Assembly: GCA_017165825.1 (NCBI GenBank)
Contig: CM029383.1
Location: 10,158,152 to 10,222,151, forward strand
Source: Hepsetus odoe
Lineage: Eukaryota > Chordata > Actinopteri > Characiformes > Hepsetidae
DNA length: 64,000 nt
Reading direction: 5' to 3'
The translations under genes and the position numbers were made by a program. Below, piece after piece: positions 22,396 through 33,904 of the stretch. How positions within the stretch are numbered: position 1 is the stretch's first letter; each line of letters opens with the position of its first letter. The notes beneath the pieces were generated by a model. That model saw nothing but the letters and a program-made list of their open reading frames with translations. It ran no database searches and was not told the origin of the DNA.

Positions 22396-23474
22396 ATTGA
22401 TTTGCTGGTATCTTGATATGTTTAAAAGCAAGCAAAAGTAATGGAACATTTTGTTCATTTGTTGTTTCTTAGGACCCATCAATTCACCTGTCAAAATACA
22501 TTTTATGTATAAAAAAAAAAATTACTTGATACTTACTCAGATGATCCACACAGTTTCTTGAACAAATATCTATGGACTGCTGAGACAAAAAATGGTGGAA
22601 AGAGGCCAAAGTGTGAGAAAACAATGGAGAGGCCAAAAGAAATGATATGATCATGATCCAGAACATAAGCTAATTTGCAAAGCACAGGTAGTGTCATGGC
22701 TTGAGCTTGCATGGCTAATCTTTATTCATGATGAAACTCTATAGAAGTTAATAGGAACAGCAGAGGAAAACATCCAAACTAATCAAGAAAGACCTTAACT
22801 ATTACAGCCAATAAAATCATAGGTACAGAATTATTTTCTCTTATTTAGTATGAAAATTATATGTGATTTTATAGTGATTTATTTTCACATCTTTCCACAA
22901 GTTTAGCCTTCCTTTGCACATTCAAGGATGTGTCCAAATGGCCACATCTTGTTTATACACAATCTTTACCCTTAGCAATGGAGCTTGAGAGAGGGAGAGA
23001 GAGAGAGAGAGAGAGACAATAATAGAACCAAGAGGGAGTGTTGCAGGGAGAGAGGAGCAATATTTTACAAGGGAGCATGGGTGTGTTTTAGTTCTGCATC
23101 TTCACCTGCCAACATGGAAAGCCTCTTAAAGTGTGCAGCTCCCATCTAATATTTATTCATCCAAGCTGAGCCCTAGGATAGGTTTAAATATCGGTGAGTG
23201 CTCTCCAACAAACAAACACACACACGCACACATGCACACGCACAAAATTAGGGCTGTTCAATATGACATTATGTTCCACTTTTCCTGATGAACTGTGTCA
23301 AAGTACTTTTCTGAATATATAATGAGCTTTATCTGTCCATTATAATGTTCCCTTAATGATAAAAAAAAAAAAACTTTCAAAAACCACACTTCATTTTTGA
23401 GATTGAAACATAGTGCCCTCTTACAGAGGTACATTTTGTCCCTTTCCACTTGTTTTTAGTTGATGTTGTACATA
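22396..23474. other. Unique-looking DNA with a (GA)n tract
   Basis: (GA)n at 22994-23016. AGCAAAAGTAATGGAACATT at 22432-22451 resembles a decayed Tc1-like terminal motif, but no partner is visible. Nothing else recognised. Confidence 0.45.

Positions 23475-23520
<46 letters not shown>
23475..23520. repeat. (TA)n(CA)n microsatellite at a Tc1-like boundary
   Basis: TA units to 23487 followed by CA units to 23520, touching the left end of the element at 23519. Confidence 0.9.
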
Positions 23521-23522
<2 letters not shown>

Positions 23523-23829
23523 CTCAAAAAATGAAAGGAACACATTTTAATCAGAGTAGAATCAAGTCAGTTAAACTTCTGGGATATTGACCTGGTCAGT
23601 TAAGTAGCAGAGGGGGTTGTTAATCTGTGTCAGCTGTTAGCTGTTGGTGTTAATGGATTTAACAACAGGTGTACTAAAGGGGCAGCAATGAGACGACCCC
23701 AAAAACAGGAATGGTTTTGTAGACATTTTTTCCCTTTTTTTTTTTTTTAATCTTTTTTTGACTGCTTTTCAGTAGTTTTGCATTTGACTAGGATCAGTGT
23801 CACTACAGGTAGCATGAGGTGATCCCAGG

Positions 23830-25265
23830 ACCCTACAGAGATTGCACAGGCAGTCCAACTCCACCAGGATGGCACATCAATATGTGCCATTGCCAGAAGG
23901 TTTGCTGTGTCTCCAAGCACAGTCTCAAGAGCATGGAAGAGATTCCAGGAGACAGTCAGTTACTCTAGGAGAGCTGGAAGGGCCGTCGGAGGTCCTTAAC
24001 CCATCAGCAGGACCGGTATTTGCCCCTTTGTGCAAGGAGAAACAGGATGAGCACTGCCAGAGCCCTACAAAGTGACCTCCAGTGGGCCATGTCGTGGAAA
24101 ATTGAGGTGTGAGCCTAAGTCTGAAACTTTTTCTAAGTCAGAAACCAAACAAAGTCAAAAATCAAGCGAAGTCAGAGAGATGCAGCACAACCAATTTACT
24201 GAAGAGTTTCAGCGGCGTGGTCCCATGGGAGCAGCTCCAAATGCTCATCCCAACTCTGGACTTTAAATACATTTCAAACCCCTTTAAAATTTGCATAACT
24301 CCTTCCCATTATTAGTTTTCCACCAATAATATTCAATGCTGTCATGATTGAAACCTCAGTTCCCCCAACTTTGCCCCTTTCCCACCATTAGCCTTAGGCC
24401 TTCTCACTGTTTACATTTCTGCCTTGTCTACCACCTATATTTCAAGGCATCCCACCCATCCAGGCCCCCACTTAAGAGTGCATCTGCCTAAGTAGAGCTG
24501 TAACTCTTTCCTGCTGGATGTTTTCTGGGGGCTCATGAGATGATGCAAGCAAGTAAGAATGTAACTAAGTGCAGGTTCAGCCACTTACTATCTCCTGGGG
24601 TCAGATTTAGGCTAACAAACTGTGACCTCAGTAATGTGAGGCACTGTGAGACAGGGACAAAAGTAAAGGGATTTCCACTAAAGCCACTGGTGTGAATTAA
24701 CCAAATCATTAGAAACAGACTTCATGAGGGTTGCCTGAGAGCTCAACGTCCTTTAGTGCTCCCTGTGCTCACAGCCCGGCACCGTGGAGCTCAACTTCCA
24801 TTTGCCAGAGAACACCAGAATTGGCAAGTCTGGCTATGAGCATGATCGGTTTGGTGGTGGGTCAATGTTGGTCTAGGGAGGCATATCCATGGAGGGATGC
24901 ACAGACCTGAACAGGATAAACGATGGCACCCTGGCTGCCATCAGGTACCAGGATGAAATCCTGACCCACTGTTAGACCCTTCACTGATGCTGTGGGTCCT
25001 GGGTTCCTCCTGGTGCACGATAATGCCTGGCCTCATGTGGCAAGAGTATGCAGGTAGTTGCTGGAGTATGAAGGAATTGATACCACTGGCTCGCCTTCAC
25101 ACTCGCCTGACCTAAATCCAATAGAACATCTATGAGACATCATGTTTAGATCCATCCAGAGCTCAGTGATGCCCTGGTCAGGATCTGGGAGGAGATACCC
25201 CAGAGCACCATCTGTCATTTCATAAGGAGCATGCCCCAACATTGTCAGACATGTATACAAGCACG
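23830..25265 (+). pseudogene. Tc1-like transposase, split by an LTR and deleted
   Basis: The N-terminal DNA-binding part is clear: EIAQAVQLHQDGTSICAIAR and RFAVSPSTVSRAWKRFQE (helix-turn-helix) at about 23840-23955. The frame is split at 24089 by the LTR and resumes at 24683. Distal motifs are RLHEGCLRAQRPL, FGGGSM, FLLVHDNAWPHVARVCR with the second catalytic Asp, and SPDLNPIEHL with the final Glu followed by a TGA. The segment between AREHQNWQ and FGGGSM, where the family carries the first catalytic Asp (TDES motif), is missing. Several stops are present. The protein is dead by insertion, deletion and nonsense changes. Confidence 0.8.
24090..24682 (-). mobile_element. Solo LTR of a retrovirus-like element, nested in the Tc1-like transposon
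   Basis: The 593-base insert is flanked by GCCA on both sides (24086-24089 and 24683-24686). On the minus strand it starts TTTAGTGGAAAT and ends TTTTCCACGACA. The ends are imperfect inverted repeats (TTTAGTGG against TGTCGTGG), consistent with a TG...CA LTR whose first dinucleotide has mutated. A TATA-like TGTATTTAAAG and a downstream polyadenylation-like AGTAAA appear in the right order on that strand. A 4-bp duplication fits retroviral-type integration. No internal genes are present. The exact class is not determined. Confidence 0.7.
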
Positions 25266-25555
25266 TGAGGGCAATGACATTTCAGCAAACTGGACTAGCC
25301 TGCCGCATCAGTTTTCAGTTTAAATTTCAAATTAATTAAAAATTAATTAATTAAAAAATCAAACTTCAAATTAAGTCCTCTGTAGGTTGATCATTTTCAT
25401 TTTTATCAAATGCTGTGGCAACCTTACTGGTGTTCCTTAATGGTGTTCCTAACACATTACCCATTCCATATTTGTATGGATATCCAACATATGATTTTCT
25501 TTCCAATTGAGATATGAGGTGTTTTCAAAGTGTTCCTTTAATTTTTTGAGCAGTG

Positions 25556-26020
25556 TGCACACACACACTCCTCATGTGAGATAGCAAACATAGCCACAGC
25601 TGCTCTTCCTGTCAAGTGTCCACTCATTGAGCAATTTCATAAATATAGAAGAGACAGGCAAGCAGACTGTGTGTTAACAGAATGTATTATGAAATACACA
25701 TCTAAAACATCATGCAGGGGTCCATTCCATAAGCAGGCCCATTCCACAGTGTTTCACTCTGGTACACTCCATCCGCATAGGGATTCATGGGTGAAACATC
25801 TAACAAGCATGCAGGCCCTCACATACAACCAGGGCACACTCTCTCTCTCTTTCACTCTCTCAGAGCGTGTCCAACCCTAATGGCTTTAAAAGAAAATCTT
25901 TCTTCTATCTGTCACTTTTTTTTTTCTTTACTCTTCCCTCTCTTCTTCTACTCTGCTCCTTGGCTGCTTGCCCCCAAGAGAAAGAGACTTTCTCTCTGCT
26001 CTTGGGCAGAAGTAGGCCAT
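25556..26020. other. Unique-looking DNA with CT-rich tracts
   Basis: A pyrimidine-rich stretch (CTCTCTCTCTCTTTCACTCTCTC, about 25840-25862, and T/C-rich 25912-25960) lies 60-180 bases before the polypurine tract at 26021. No gene recognised. Confidence 0.45.
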
Positions 26021-26106
26021 GGAGAGAGAGAGAAAGAGAGAGAGTGAGAGCGAGAGGGAGAGAGAGAAAGAGAGAGAGCGAGAGAGAGAGAGAGAGAGAG
26101 AAAAAA
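26021..26106. repeat. Long (GA)n polypurine tract
   Basis: About 80 bases of imperfect GA units. Four overlapping open frames on both strands are artefacts of it. Confidence 0.9.
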
Positions 26107-26276
26107 ACAGACATTGGGAGAGCCACATGCTTGCTAGCACCTGCATGCTAAAAGTACCTCCCTCACCTCCCTGTTATTTATATAATTTGTCTGGTGCAGG
26201 GTAAAAAAAAAAAATGTAGAAAAATATTCATATTTATGATACTAACTCGTAAATAAAATCATATAATATGACAAAC

Positions 26277-27990
26277 CCAGCCAGTGGGGCTGCACAAGAC
26301 ATTGTATTTCTTCGTGCCAGTCCAAAGCCTGGATAAATGTGGAGGGTTACGTCAGAAAGGGCATCCGGTGTAAAATATTTGCCAAATCAATACGTGGACA
26401 GTTAAACAGATTTCCATACCAGATCGGTCAAGGCCCAAGTTAACAGCGACCGCTAGCAGTTATGTTAGCCTACAAGGTGCAGGAATTGGGCTACAGTTGG
26501 CCAAAGGAGAAGAAGAAGAATAGGAGGAAGGCCTGAGGCAGAAGGAATTGGAGGAGAATGAAAATGAGGGTTGGAACTTTGAATGTTGGCAGCATGACTG
26601 GTAAAGGAAGAGAATTAGCTGATATGATGGAGAGAAGGAAGGTTGATATTTTGTGTGTATAAGTGACTAGATGGAAGGGTATTAAGGCCAGGTGTATTGG
26701 AGAAGGGTTAAAATTGTTTTACCATGGTGTGGCTGGAAGGAGGAATGGTGTAGGCATTATCCTGAAGGAAGAGAATGTGAAGAGTGTTCTGGAGGTGAAG
26801 AAAGTGTTAGATAGGGTGATGAGTTTGAAGCTAGAAGTTGAAGGTGTGATAATGAATGTTGTTAGTACTTATGCCCCTCAAGTTGGTTGTGCGATGGAGG
26901 GGAAAGAAGAATTCTGGAGTGAGTTAGATGAAGTGATAGAGAGTGTACCCAGGAGAGAGAGAGTGGTGATTGGTGCAGACTTTAATGTACATGTTGGTGA
27001 ACAGAACAGAGGTGATGAGGAGATGATGGGTAGGTATGGTGTCAAGGAGAGGAATGCTTAAGGTCAAATGGTAGTAGATTTTGCAAAACAGATGGAAATG
27101 GCTGTAGTTATTACTTATTTTAAGAAGAGGGAGGAGCACAGGGTCACATATAACAGTGGAGAAAGATGCACAGAGGTGGATTATATCCTTTGCAGGAGTG
27201 TCAGCCTGAAGGTGATTGGAGACTGCAAAGTAAAGACAGGGGAGAACAGCACAGGATGGTGGTCTGTAGGATGACCTTGGAGGTCAAGAAGAGGAGGCAG
27301 AGTCAGGGCAGAGTCAAGGATCAAGTGGTAGCAGCTGAAGAAGGAGGACTGCAAGGTGGAATTCAGGCAGGAGTTAGCACAGGCCCTGGGAGGTGTTCAA
27401 GAGCTACTGGATTGCTGGGAAGCTACTGCAGAAGTTGTAAGGCAGACAGCTAGAAAGGTATTTGGTGTGACATCTAGAAGGAAGAAGGAAGAAGGAGGAT
27501 AAGGAAACCTGGCGGTGGAACCCAGAAGTCCAGGAGCTTATAAGGAAGAAGAGGCAAGTCGCTGATGAATGAAGAGAATGAGAGAGAGATTGATTGATTG
27601 GATGATGTGAAGATAGTGAACCAAGACGTGCAGCAAATAAGTTAAAGCTGCTGAGATTTTCATTGGGTGTGATGAGGATGGGCAGGATTAGAAATTATAA
27701 TATTAGAGGGACAGCTTAGGTTAGACATTTTGGAGACAAAGTTAGGGAAGCAAGTTTGTGTTGGTTTGGACATGTACAGAGGAGAGACAATGATTGTATT
27801 GGGAGAAGGATGTTGAAAATGGAGCTGCCAGGAAAGAGGAAGACCAAAGAGGAGGTTTACAGATGTGGTGAGAGAGGAAATGCAGGTGGTCAGATTGAAT
27901 GAAGAAGATACAGAGGACAGGAATAAAGGGAGACGGATGATCAGTTGTGTTGACCCCTAAACAAGTGTAGCCAGAAGAAGAAGAAGAATT
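26277..27990 (+). mobile_element. Non-LTR retrotransposon (RTE-like), internally deleted copy
   Basis: The start (CCAGCCAGTGG, AGGGTTACGTCAGAAAGGGC, ATCCGGTGTAAAATATTTGCC) is the 5' region of a LINE family common in fish. An endonuclease reading frame follows from 26564. The reverse transcriptase domain is absent. From about 27640 the sequence resumes in the C-terminal coding part (REASLCWFGHVQRRDNDC, then IGRRMLKMELPGKRK) and ends in the family's 3' tail GTTGACCCCTAAACAAG plus an (AGA)n end at about 27975-27988. So both ends are present but the middle is lost. It could not retrotranspose on its own. Confidence 0.8.
26564..27274 (+). pseudogene. LINE APE-type endonuclease domain, broken
   Basis: The frame from the ATG at 26564 encodes MRVGTLNVGSMTGKGRELAD, the usual start of an apurinic-like endonuclease that nicks the target for reverse transcription. 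A TAA stop follows KVDILCV near 26660, just where the catalytic Glu-containing motif begins. The same frame resumes with TRWKG, continues through NGVGIILKEENVKS and VVSTYAPQVGC, and has VVIGADFNVHVGE with the conserved GADFN motif at about 26966-27000. A second stop is at 27059-27061, and QMVVDFAKQMEMAV and VDYILCRSVSL follow in frame. A frameshift near 27240 moves the QHRMVVCRMTL part to another frame. Inactive. Confidence 0.8.
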
Positions 27991-30900
27991 ATAATGACAA
28001 ATGTTAGAAAACAATTTTCTTCTCTGGTCTACATACTGTGTCAACTGCTGCATGTGGACACTGCAAAATCAAAAAAGGTAACATGCTTTGAGGCAGCATA
28101 CTTTTACTATGTATGTTGCAGTTCACATGGGATGATTCAATAAACTACTACAATTAAAGCCTATATATTAGTGGTTTAACCTTTAAGCAAACTACTGAGT
28201 TGATGATATAAACTGCATTTTATGTAGAGCTTATGTAGAGCGAAATACTTTAAGGGTTGGTTTAGGCTCAATTCTCCGTGAAGATTTTGGGGACTCAAAT
28301 ACCGTGAACAGGAAACTGAGCTTGTCTTTATTTTGTCAATGCGTTTGGCAAATCTGACTTCATCTTCATTAATTTTTTTTTTATCTGTGTTCTAACTATG
28401 CTTTTGGCTCTCACTCTGCCTCTCTCTCTTTTCTCCGGTGCCTCATCTAGTAATGGGCTGTCCCTGTCCGTTTCCGATTCGTAATGCATCTGTCGATAGC
28501 AGCCAAGCTGGGGCCAGTTTCCTTTATCCACATGGACTTGTTAATGGCAGGAATTCCCCCCATTTTTTTCTCCAGGTCCAAAGTCAATAGCTGCATTACT
28601 CTGCCTGCTCCCTCCACAGCACTCATTTGCCTGGGTGCAAGAGCATGGATGCCAAGTGTGGTTCTTAGCTTGCCTTTGATTACAGTGGACACTTCTGTAA
28701 TTGCTCCTCAAGGCAGGTCAGCAGAAGAGATGGCATTGATTGTGAGTCTGCCTTCACCTCGGACATTTCACATGACCACAGGGAATTGCTGACTTCCTCC
28801 ATTCGGACTTTTCTGGTGGATGCAGGGAGGATTTTATTGTTGCAATGCTAAATTCTAAAAAGCAACCCGGGAGTGCTCTTTATAGTGTAATTGCTTCAAT
28901 GCCATTCATATAATAACTTGGACAGAATAAAAGCAAATTGTAGAGATAATCAATCATGAAGAATTAATTTAATCGGTGAACAGTGACAGCTTGCATTTAA
29001 GCCAAGTCTTTAGGAGTGCTTAACTTGAAATTTCATCTACTTCATACATTTAAATTATTAGAAAACAAGCCCAATACTGGGTCTGATAATGCATTTGAAA
29101 ACTTTATATTTTGTCAGCCACCTTAGGGTCGGGTAGGGGATGTCTTATAAATAGAATAACAGGTAACAAAGTTGACATTTATAGCAGACTCACCAAAGGA
29201 TTGGTGAATAGGAATAGGCCTTTGATCACTGCCAGAAGATCTAATACAATTACAGTAAAGAGCAAAGAACAGTACTTATCAAGCAATGTGGGCTTATTTG
29301 AAAGGCACTGTTCGTTTGTTCTTGCTCTAATTACTCTTTAGAATAATTGACAGTGACAGCAAGAGACAGCTCCAGCTCCATCTAACAATACACCTGGATT
29401 TCAACTGGCCATATGAAGACATATCATTTTTGCCCTTCACCTGAAAACCACTGGCAGGTGTAAAGTTCCATATAAAAACATTTCCTAAGCATAATCATCC
29501 CAGGCTGCAATTATGTTTTCTTAAAAATATCGGTTCCACCACCGATGATGCCATGCAGCTATGTACAGGTTATCATGGTGATACTGTAATGGTGAAATTC
29601 TTAGTTAGACGCAATAGTTAAACGCTATTTACAAACGTGTTTTTTCAGATGTTGAGTGATGTCATTCAGTTCAGCTTTTCTGGAGGTTTTTGTATTTTTT
29701 TTCCAGTGAAAATAATAATTTTAGTCTCTATATTCCAAAAAGAAAAGTCATCACTTAATGGAACACTGCACTAAAAGCTGCAGTACTCTGCTTATCATAT
29801 TGTCATGTTTATACATCATTTTCTCCATAAATAACTTGAAAAACCAAAACTGTACATGAACAAAAGGTCACCATACCCAATGCCAAGCATCAGCTAAAAG
29901 GGTGTCTACTCCCACAGCTCAATGGAGCAATGGAACTATAATGTCTGAAGTGATGAGCACCACCAGGATTGGCTGGAGTGTAGCATTTGTAATCTAGAAC
30001 AAAAATTCTCTCATGGGTGAACAGAATCAAATCCTAAAATCAATGATCAAACATGTAGTTTTAAGCATCTCCAGTAGAGGGAGGCTGTAACTGCATCAAA
30101 GGGGGCATAATAGTCTTAATAATAATAGTCCTTAATATATCAAAATATGCAGGATTAGCCCAAACTGAAACACTTCACATAACTATAAGTTATAATGGCT
30201 ATAATGGTAAATTCATTTGTATGTAACATTACAAAAACTCAAATGGGCTTTTTCTGCAATCTAAGTATACAAATATCAATTGTATGTATTTAGGGGTGAC
30301 TAATTACATTCTTTAAAACCATTATTTAAAAAAAAAACATTAAAAAAATATTTCTGGAGCTTGGTCAACTGCAGGGTTTTATATCCTGCAATATGACTCC
30401 ACCAGATCCATCACCCTCAATATGGCTGTGGCTACAGAATATATCTAAGCAGATTATTTAGATTTTATGGTGCATCTCAGAAACAGACATTAATATAAAG
30501 ATGCAATCAAATGAAATAAACAATGCAGATTTAAAGGGATAAAGAGGGATGGAAACCAGTGATGTATAGGCTTGTGATCAATATATAAACAAATGTTTAA
30601 CATTCCTTCATGTACTGAAGGTTGAAGATTTTCAAGGCTAAAAAGGCCATTTTTGATCATTTTGATCCTCTGAAATTATCAAATCAAATGTATATATATT
30701 TTTTAATCACTTGAATAACATAATCTGAAATAAAAAATAATTGGAGCACAAAAAAAGTTAATTCTCTCTTTTCTATGTCCTCTCCTTTTTCCTTTCTTTT
30801 TATTATCACTTTCTCTCAGTATACCTCCTCTGTGTGTATGTGTGTGTGTGTGTGTGTCTACACCTTATCCAGAACATCCAGTAACAGCATGACTGGCCAT

Positions 30901-31419
30901 GACAGGGCAATGACTGCATGATGAGCCACACACGCCACCGTGGGCGAACATTTCACGTTCTGTGAGTGCAACTGCCCACTCTACCTTCATACAGCTGGAC
31001 ATCCCCATACATGTGCATCCGCCAACACACACACACACACACCCCACGTCAGCATATGCGGACACACCATGCAAACAGTAAACAAATCAAAACTAATTTA
31101 TTCTAACAGCACAACACACACTGTTTTGTTTTTTTATACACTGTTAGGATGCTGCATTGTATGTATGTTTTATATGTATTATTAAAAAAAAAAAAAGAAA
31201 GCTATGTAAAAAGGGTCAAGGACTTTTTTATCAGTTAGGGGTGTGATGAAAGCAAAATAAACCACAATTAAAAAGTCCATATTGCACTTTTAAATAAATA
31301 TATATTACAAAAAAATATATATTTTACATTCGCTGATATGATGTTTTTGTTGTTTGTTATGTATAGAGCAGTTTTAACACATACAGAAGACAGGTAATGA
31401 AAAACTCTATGGCGACTAT
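27991..31419. other. Unique-looking DNA; candidate conserved block 28.4-29.4 kb
   Basis: No transposon is recognised over more than 3 kb. At 28484-28792 a 102-codon plus frame overlaps an 81-codon minus frame at 28447-28692; neither matches a family I know. From 28920 to 29000 the sequence has ATCAATCA (28949), AATTAATTTAAT (28962) and TGACAGCT (28984), homeodomain, PBX and MEIS-like motifs. Microsatellites (TG)n at 30832-30857 and (CA)n at about 31025-31042 lie further right. Confidence 0.4.
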
Positions 31420-31715
31420 AAATGTGATCCAGAGTATCTCTGTTGGGAATCTAACAGAAGGACCTTCATCCGTGCAGCACTCCAGCAGGCCTTTATAACA
31501 GAATGGATAGCCAAAAGCCAAAATCTATTCAGTCACATGACAGCCCACTGGGAATTTGTCAAACAAATTTCAGACCATGAGAAGCTAAACCCTCTACTCT
31601 GATGAAACAAATAATTACATTGTTGGCCAGATTTCAGTTCCACAGATCAACGTGTGTGGAAAAAACCTGGTCCTAAACATCACCATTGTCAGGGTTAGAC
31701 TTAATGCATTTGTAT
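31420..31715 (+). mobile_element. Strongly decayed Tc1-like transposase relic
   Basis: TGGGAATCTAACAGAAGGAC and AATGGATAGCCAAAAGCC lie upstream of CTCTGATGAAACAAATAATT, which reads SDETNN and resembles the FSDETK motif around the first catalytic Asp. GTGTGGAAAAAACCTGGTCC (VWKKPG-like) follows at the expected spacing. No terminal repeats found. The identification rests on motif order alone. Confidence 0.4.
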
Positions 31716-32719
31716 GTGAAACAACACCACTGTATTCACAGTGTTTGTAAGTATTTAAAAATATGCCAGATATAAATTATAGAATCAACTTAATATTATA
31801 ACAACAGTATTTTAAGTAATTTAATTCAAAGCATGCAGTCTTATGCTGAGCATGGTTTTGCAGGGGGAATAAGCCTAGTCCTACACTTTATTCTCCTTTT
31901 AATTGAGGATTCACAATACCTTGTAGGCTAGGACTAGGCTAAATCAAATCAAATCCTTTCAGTCAAACTGGAACATGCAGCTATGTAGCTTTTATGCAAA
32001 ACTGAAAAACGAGGATGTTTTCACCCAGAAAGTGATTGAACACACACACACACACACACACACGCAGGCCAGATAAGATTGCGTACTTTACGCCCACTCA
32101 CCCTGTAATAGGGGAACAGATGCACATTAAAATATGCTTCTAAAGGATACACCTACCCTAGCTTGTACCGACACACAACAGTGTTCATTCCCACCACCAT
32201 CCTGACCCCACCCACTCCTGCCTCTCCCCACTTTACTAATACGGCTCCACCTCGTCGACATAAACAGCTCCACAGATATCACTGTTGTGATTTTTTTTCT
32301 GCCTGTCTGGTTCCATCCATCTGTGACTCAGTGTCTTTGTTTTGTTTCTTCAGCTCACTAATGGCTAAAGCTACAGTAACCCTGGAGTTGTTCTGCACTT
32401 TCTTAGCAGCAGCCTCTCTGGGATCAGATGACTCAAGCATGCCATAAATAGATGGCTGATCCAGAATCAGCTCTTACCGTTCATATTTTAATGAAGGCTG
32501 TATAAACAGGAGGGAGCTGCTCTGTTGTTTTGAATTATATGCAGAGGATAACAGTCGGTCTTTAAGGTCTGAAATTACATTTAGCCACACTGGAATGGTT
32601 TATAGTCGTGTGCTTGCTGTAACCCAGCAAGTGATCTCTTCTGAGCAGCCACCAGTCAGTACATGAGAAGCCATTAGTGTGTTACAATTAAGGCAGTATA
32701 CTATTATTATAACATTAGA
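31716..32719. other. Unique-looking DNA with a (CA)n tract
   Basis: (CA)n at 32040-32063. The block 32340-32690 is repeat-free and of mixed composition. A 94-codon frame at 32163-32447 shows no domain. Confidence 0.4.
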
Positions 32720-32866
32720 CAGATCAGAAGGTTGCCCTGATGTGCCTTTTGGAAGGTACTGTCCCAATTACTGCTCCTAAGGCATGTGTATGTATGGATT
32801 AAAAGCAGAGGTTGCATTTTGTTGTGCTGTGCTGTGTTTCACAGTGACAAATAGTCACTTTCATTA
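32720..32866 (+). mobile_element. tRNA-derived SINE, type A, 5'-truncated copy
   Basis: AGGTTGCCCTGATGTGCC, GGAAGGTACTGTCCCAATTA and AAAAGCAGAGGTTGCATTTT match the body and end of type A copies with many changes. The tRNA-like head is absent. Confidence 0.65.
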
Positions 32867-33353
32867 ATCAATACTTATTAACCACGCATTAGTACTGGGC
32901 AGTACTGATAATATTAATACTAATATTGATGCTGTCAATATTAACATGTTTCTAAAACACTAAAATACTAATACCATTCAACAGTAGCATAGCCTCCACT
33001 GTTTCGAGATGACATCAAGAGGAAAATAATAGTAGTGTTATATGCAGAAATATTAACATTCCCAAATGTCAAATGAGTTATATACTAAAAATAAATACAC
33101 AGAAACACAGTTTAAATTACAGTGTACAAAATGGATTTTACATGTTAACTGCCTGTCCTCAGGGATCCCACTCTTTCTAGAATAGAATGTCATCAATGAT
33201 TTAATGTGTTAATACATTTCATTAGCTATAAATATCACTCAAATTAAAAATTCATATTATATCCAGTCTTAACTCAAAAGGGTATTGCACTCTTCTTAAC
33301 TTTGGAACTAATGAAGCACAGATGTTTAAATTGTGACAAAATTTAACAGCATA
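32867..33353. other. Unique-looking DNA, no gene recognised
   Basis: AT-rich, nothing recognised. Confidence 0.45.
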
Positions 33354-33904
33354 TAGTACCGTGCAAAAGTTTTAGGCAGGTGTGAAAAAATGATGTAAAC
33401 AAAGAATGCTTTCAGAAATATAAATAATGATTGTTTATTTTTATCAATTTACAAAATGCTAAGTGAGCGAACAAAAGAAAAATCTAAATCAAATCAATAT
33501 TTGGTGTTACTACCTTTTGCCATCAAACCAGCATCAATTCTTATAGGTACACTTGCACAAAGTCAGGGATTTTGTAGGATTATAGTCGGGTGTATGATCA
33601 ACCAATTTTACCAAACAGGTGCTAATGATCATCAATGTCATACGTAGGTTGAAACACAGTCATGTTTGGAACAACCTACCAGCAGAGTTCCTTCAAAAAC
33701 TGTGTGCAAGTGTACCTAGATAACTGATGCTGTTTTGAAGGCAAAGGGTGGTCACACCAAATACTGATTTGATTTAGATTTCTCTTTTGCTCATTCACTG
33801 CATTTTGTTGATTGATGAAGATAAAGGATTTACACTTCCATTTTCAAAGCATTCTTTGTTTACAGCATTTTTTCACACCTGCCTAAAACCTTTGCACAGT
33901 ACTG
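33354..33904 (+). mobile_element. Tc1-like MITE, copy 2 (second deletion type)
   Basis: Ends TAGTACCGTGCAAAAG and CTTTGCACAGTACTG are flanked by TA (33352-33353 and 33905-33906). The interior keeps 5' transposon sequence (GATTTTGTAGGATTATAGTC, ACCAAACAGGTGCTAATGAT) joined to the transposase end (TGGAACAACCTACCAGCAGAGTT). Copy 5 at 50727 has the same deletion structure, so both probably derive from one deleted master. No transposase domain remains. Confidence 0.85.

Larger units (their letters stand above)
23519..25555 (+). mobile_element. Tc1/mariner-type transposon interrupted by a solo LTR
   Basis: The left end reads CAGCTCAAAAAATGAAAGGAACAC. The right end, read on the minus strand, is CACTGCTCAAAAAATTAAAGGAACAC. 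So the terminal inverted repeats match over roughly 25 bases. The element sits between CA-rich tracts on both sides. Without the 593-base LTR insert (24090-24682) it is about 1.44 kb, the usual size for this superfamily. It encodes a broken transposase on the plus strand. A long T run near 23738-23748 was also gained. Confidence 0.8.

Noticed and set aside
28447..28792. Opposed 81- and 102-codon frames as a possible exon
   Set aside because: No recognised protein family and no clear splice sites; kept only as part of a candidate conserved block.
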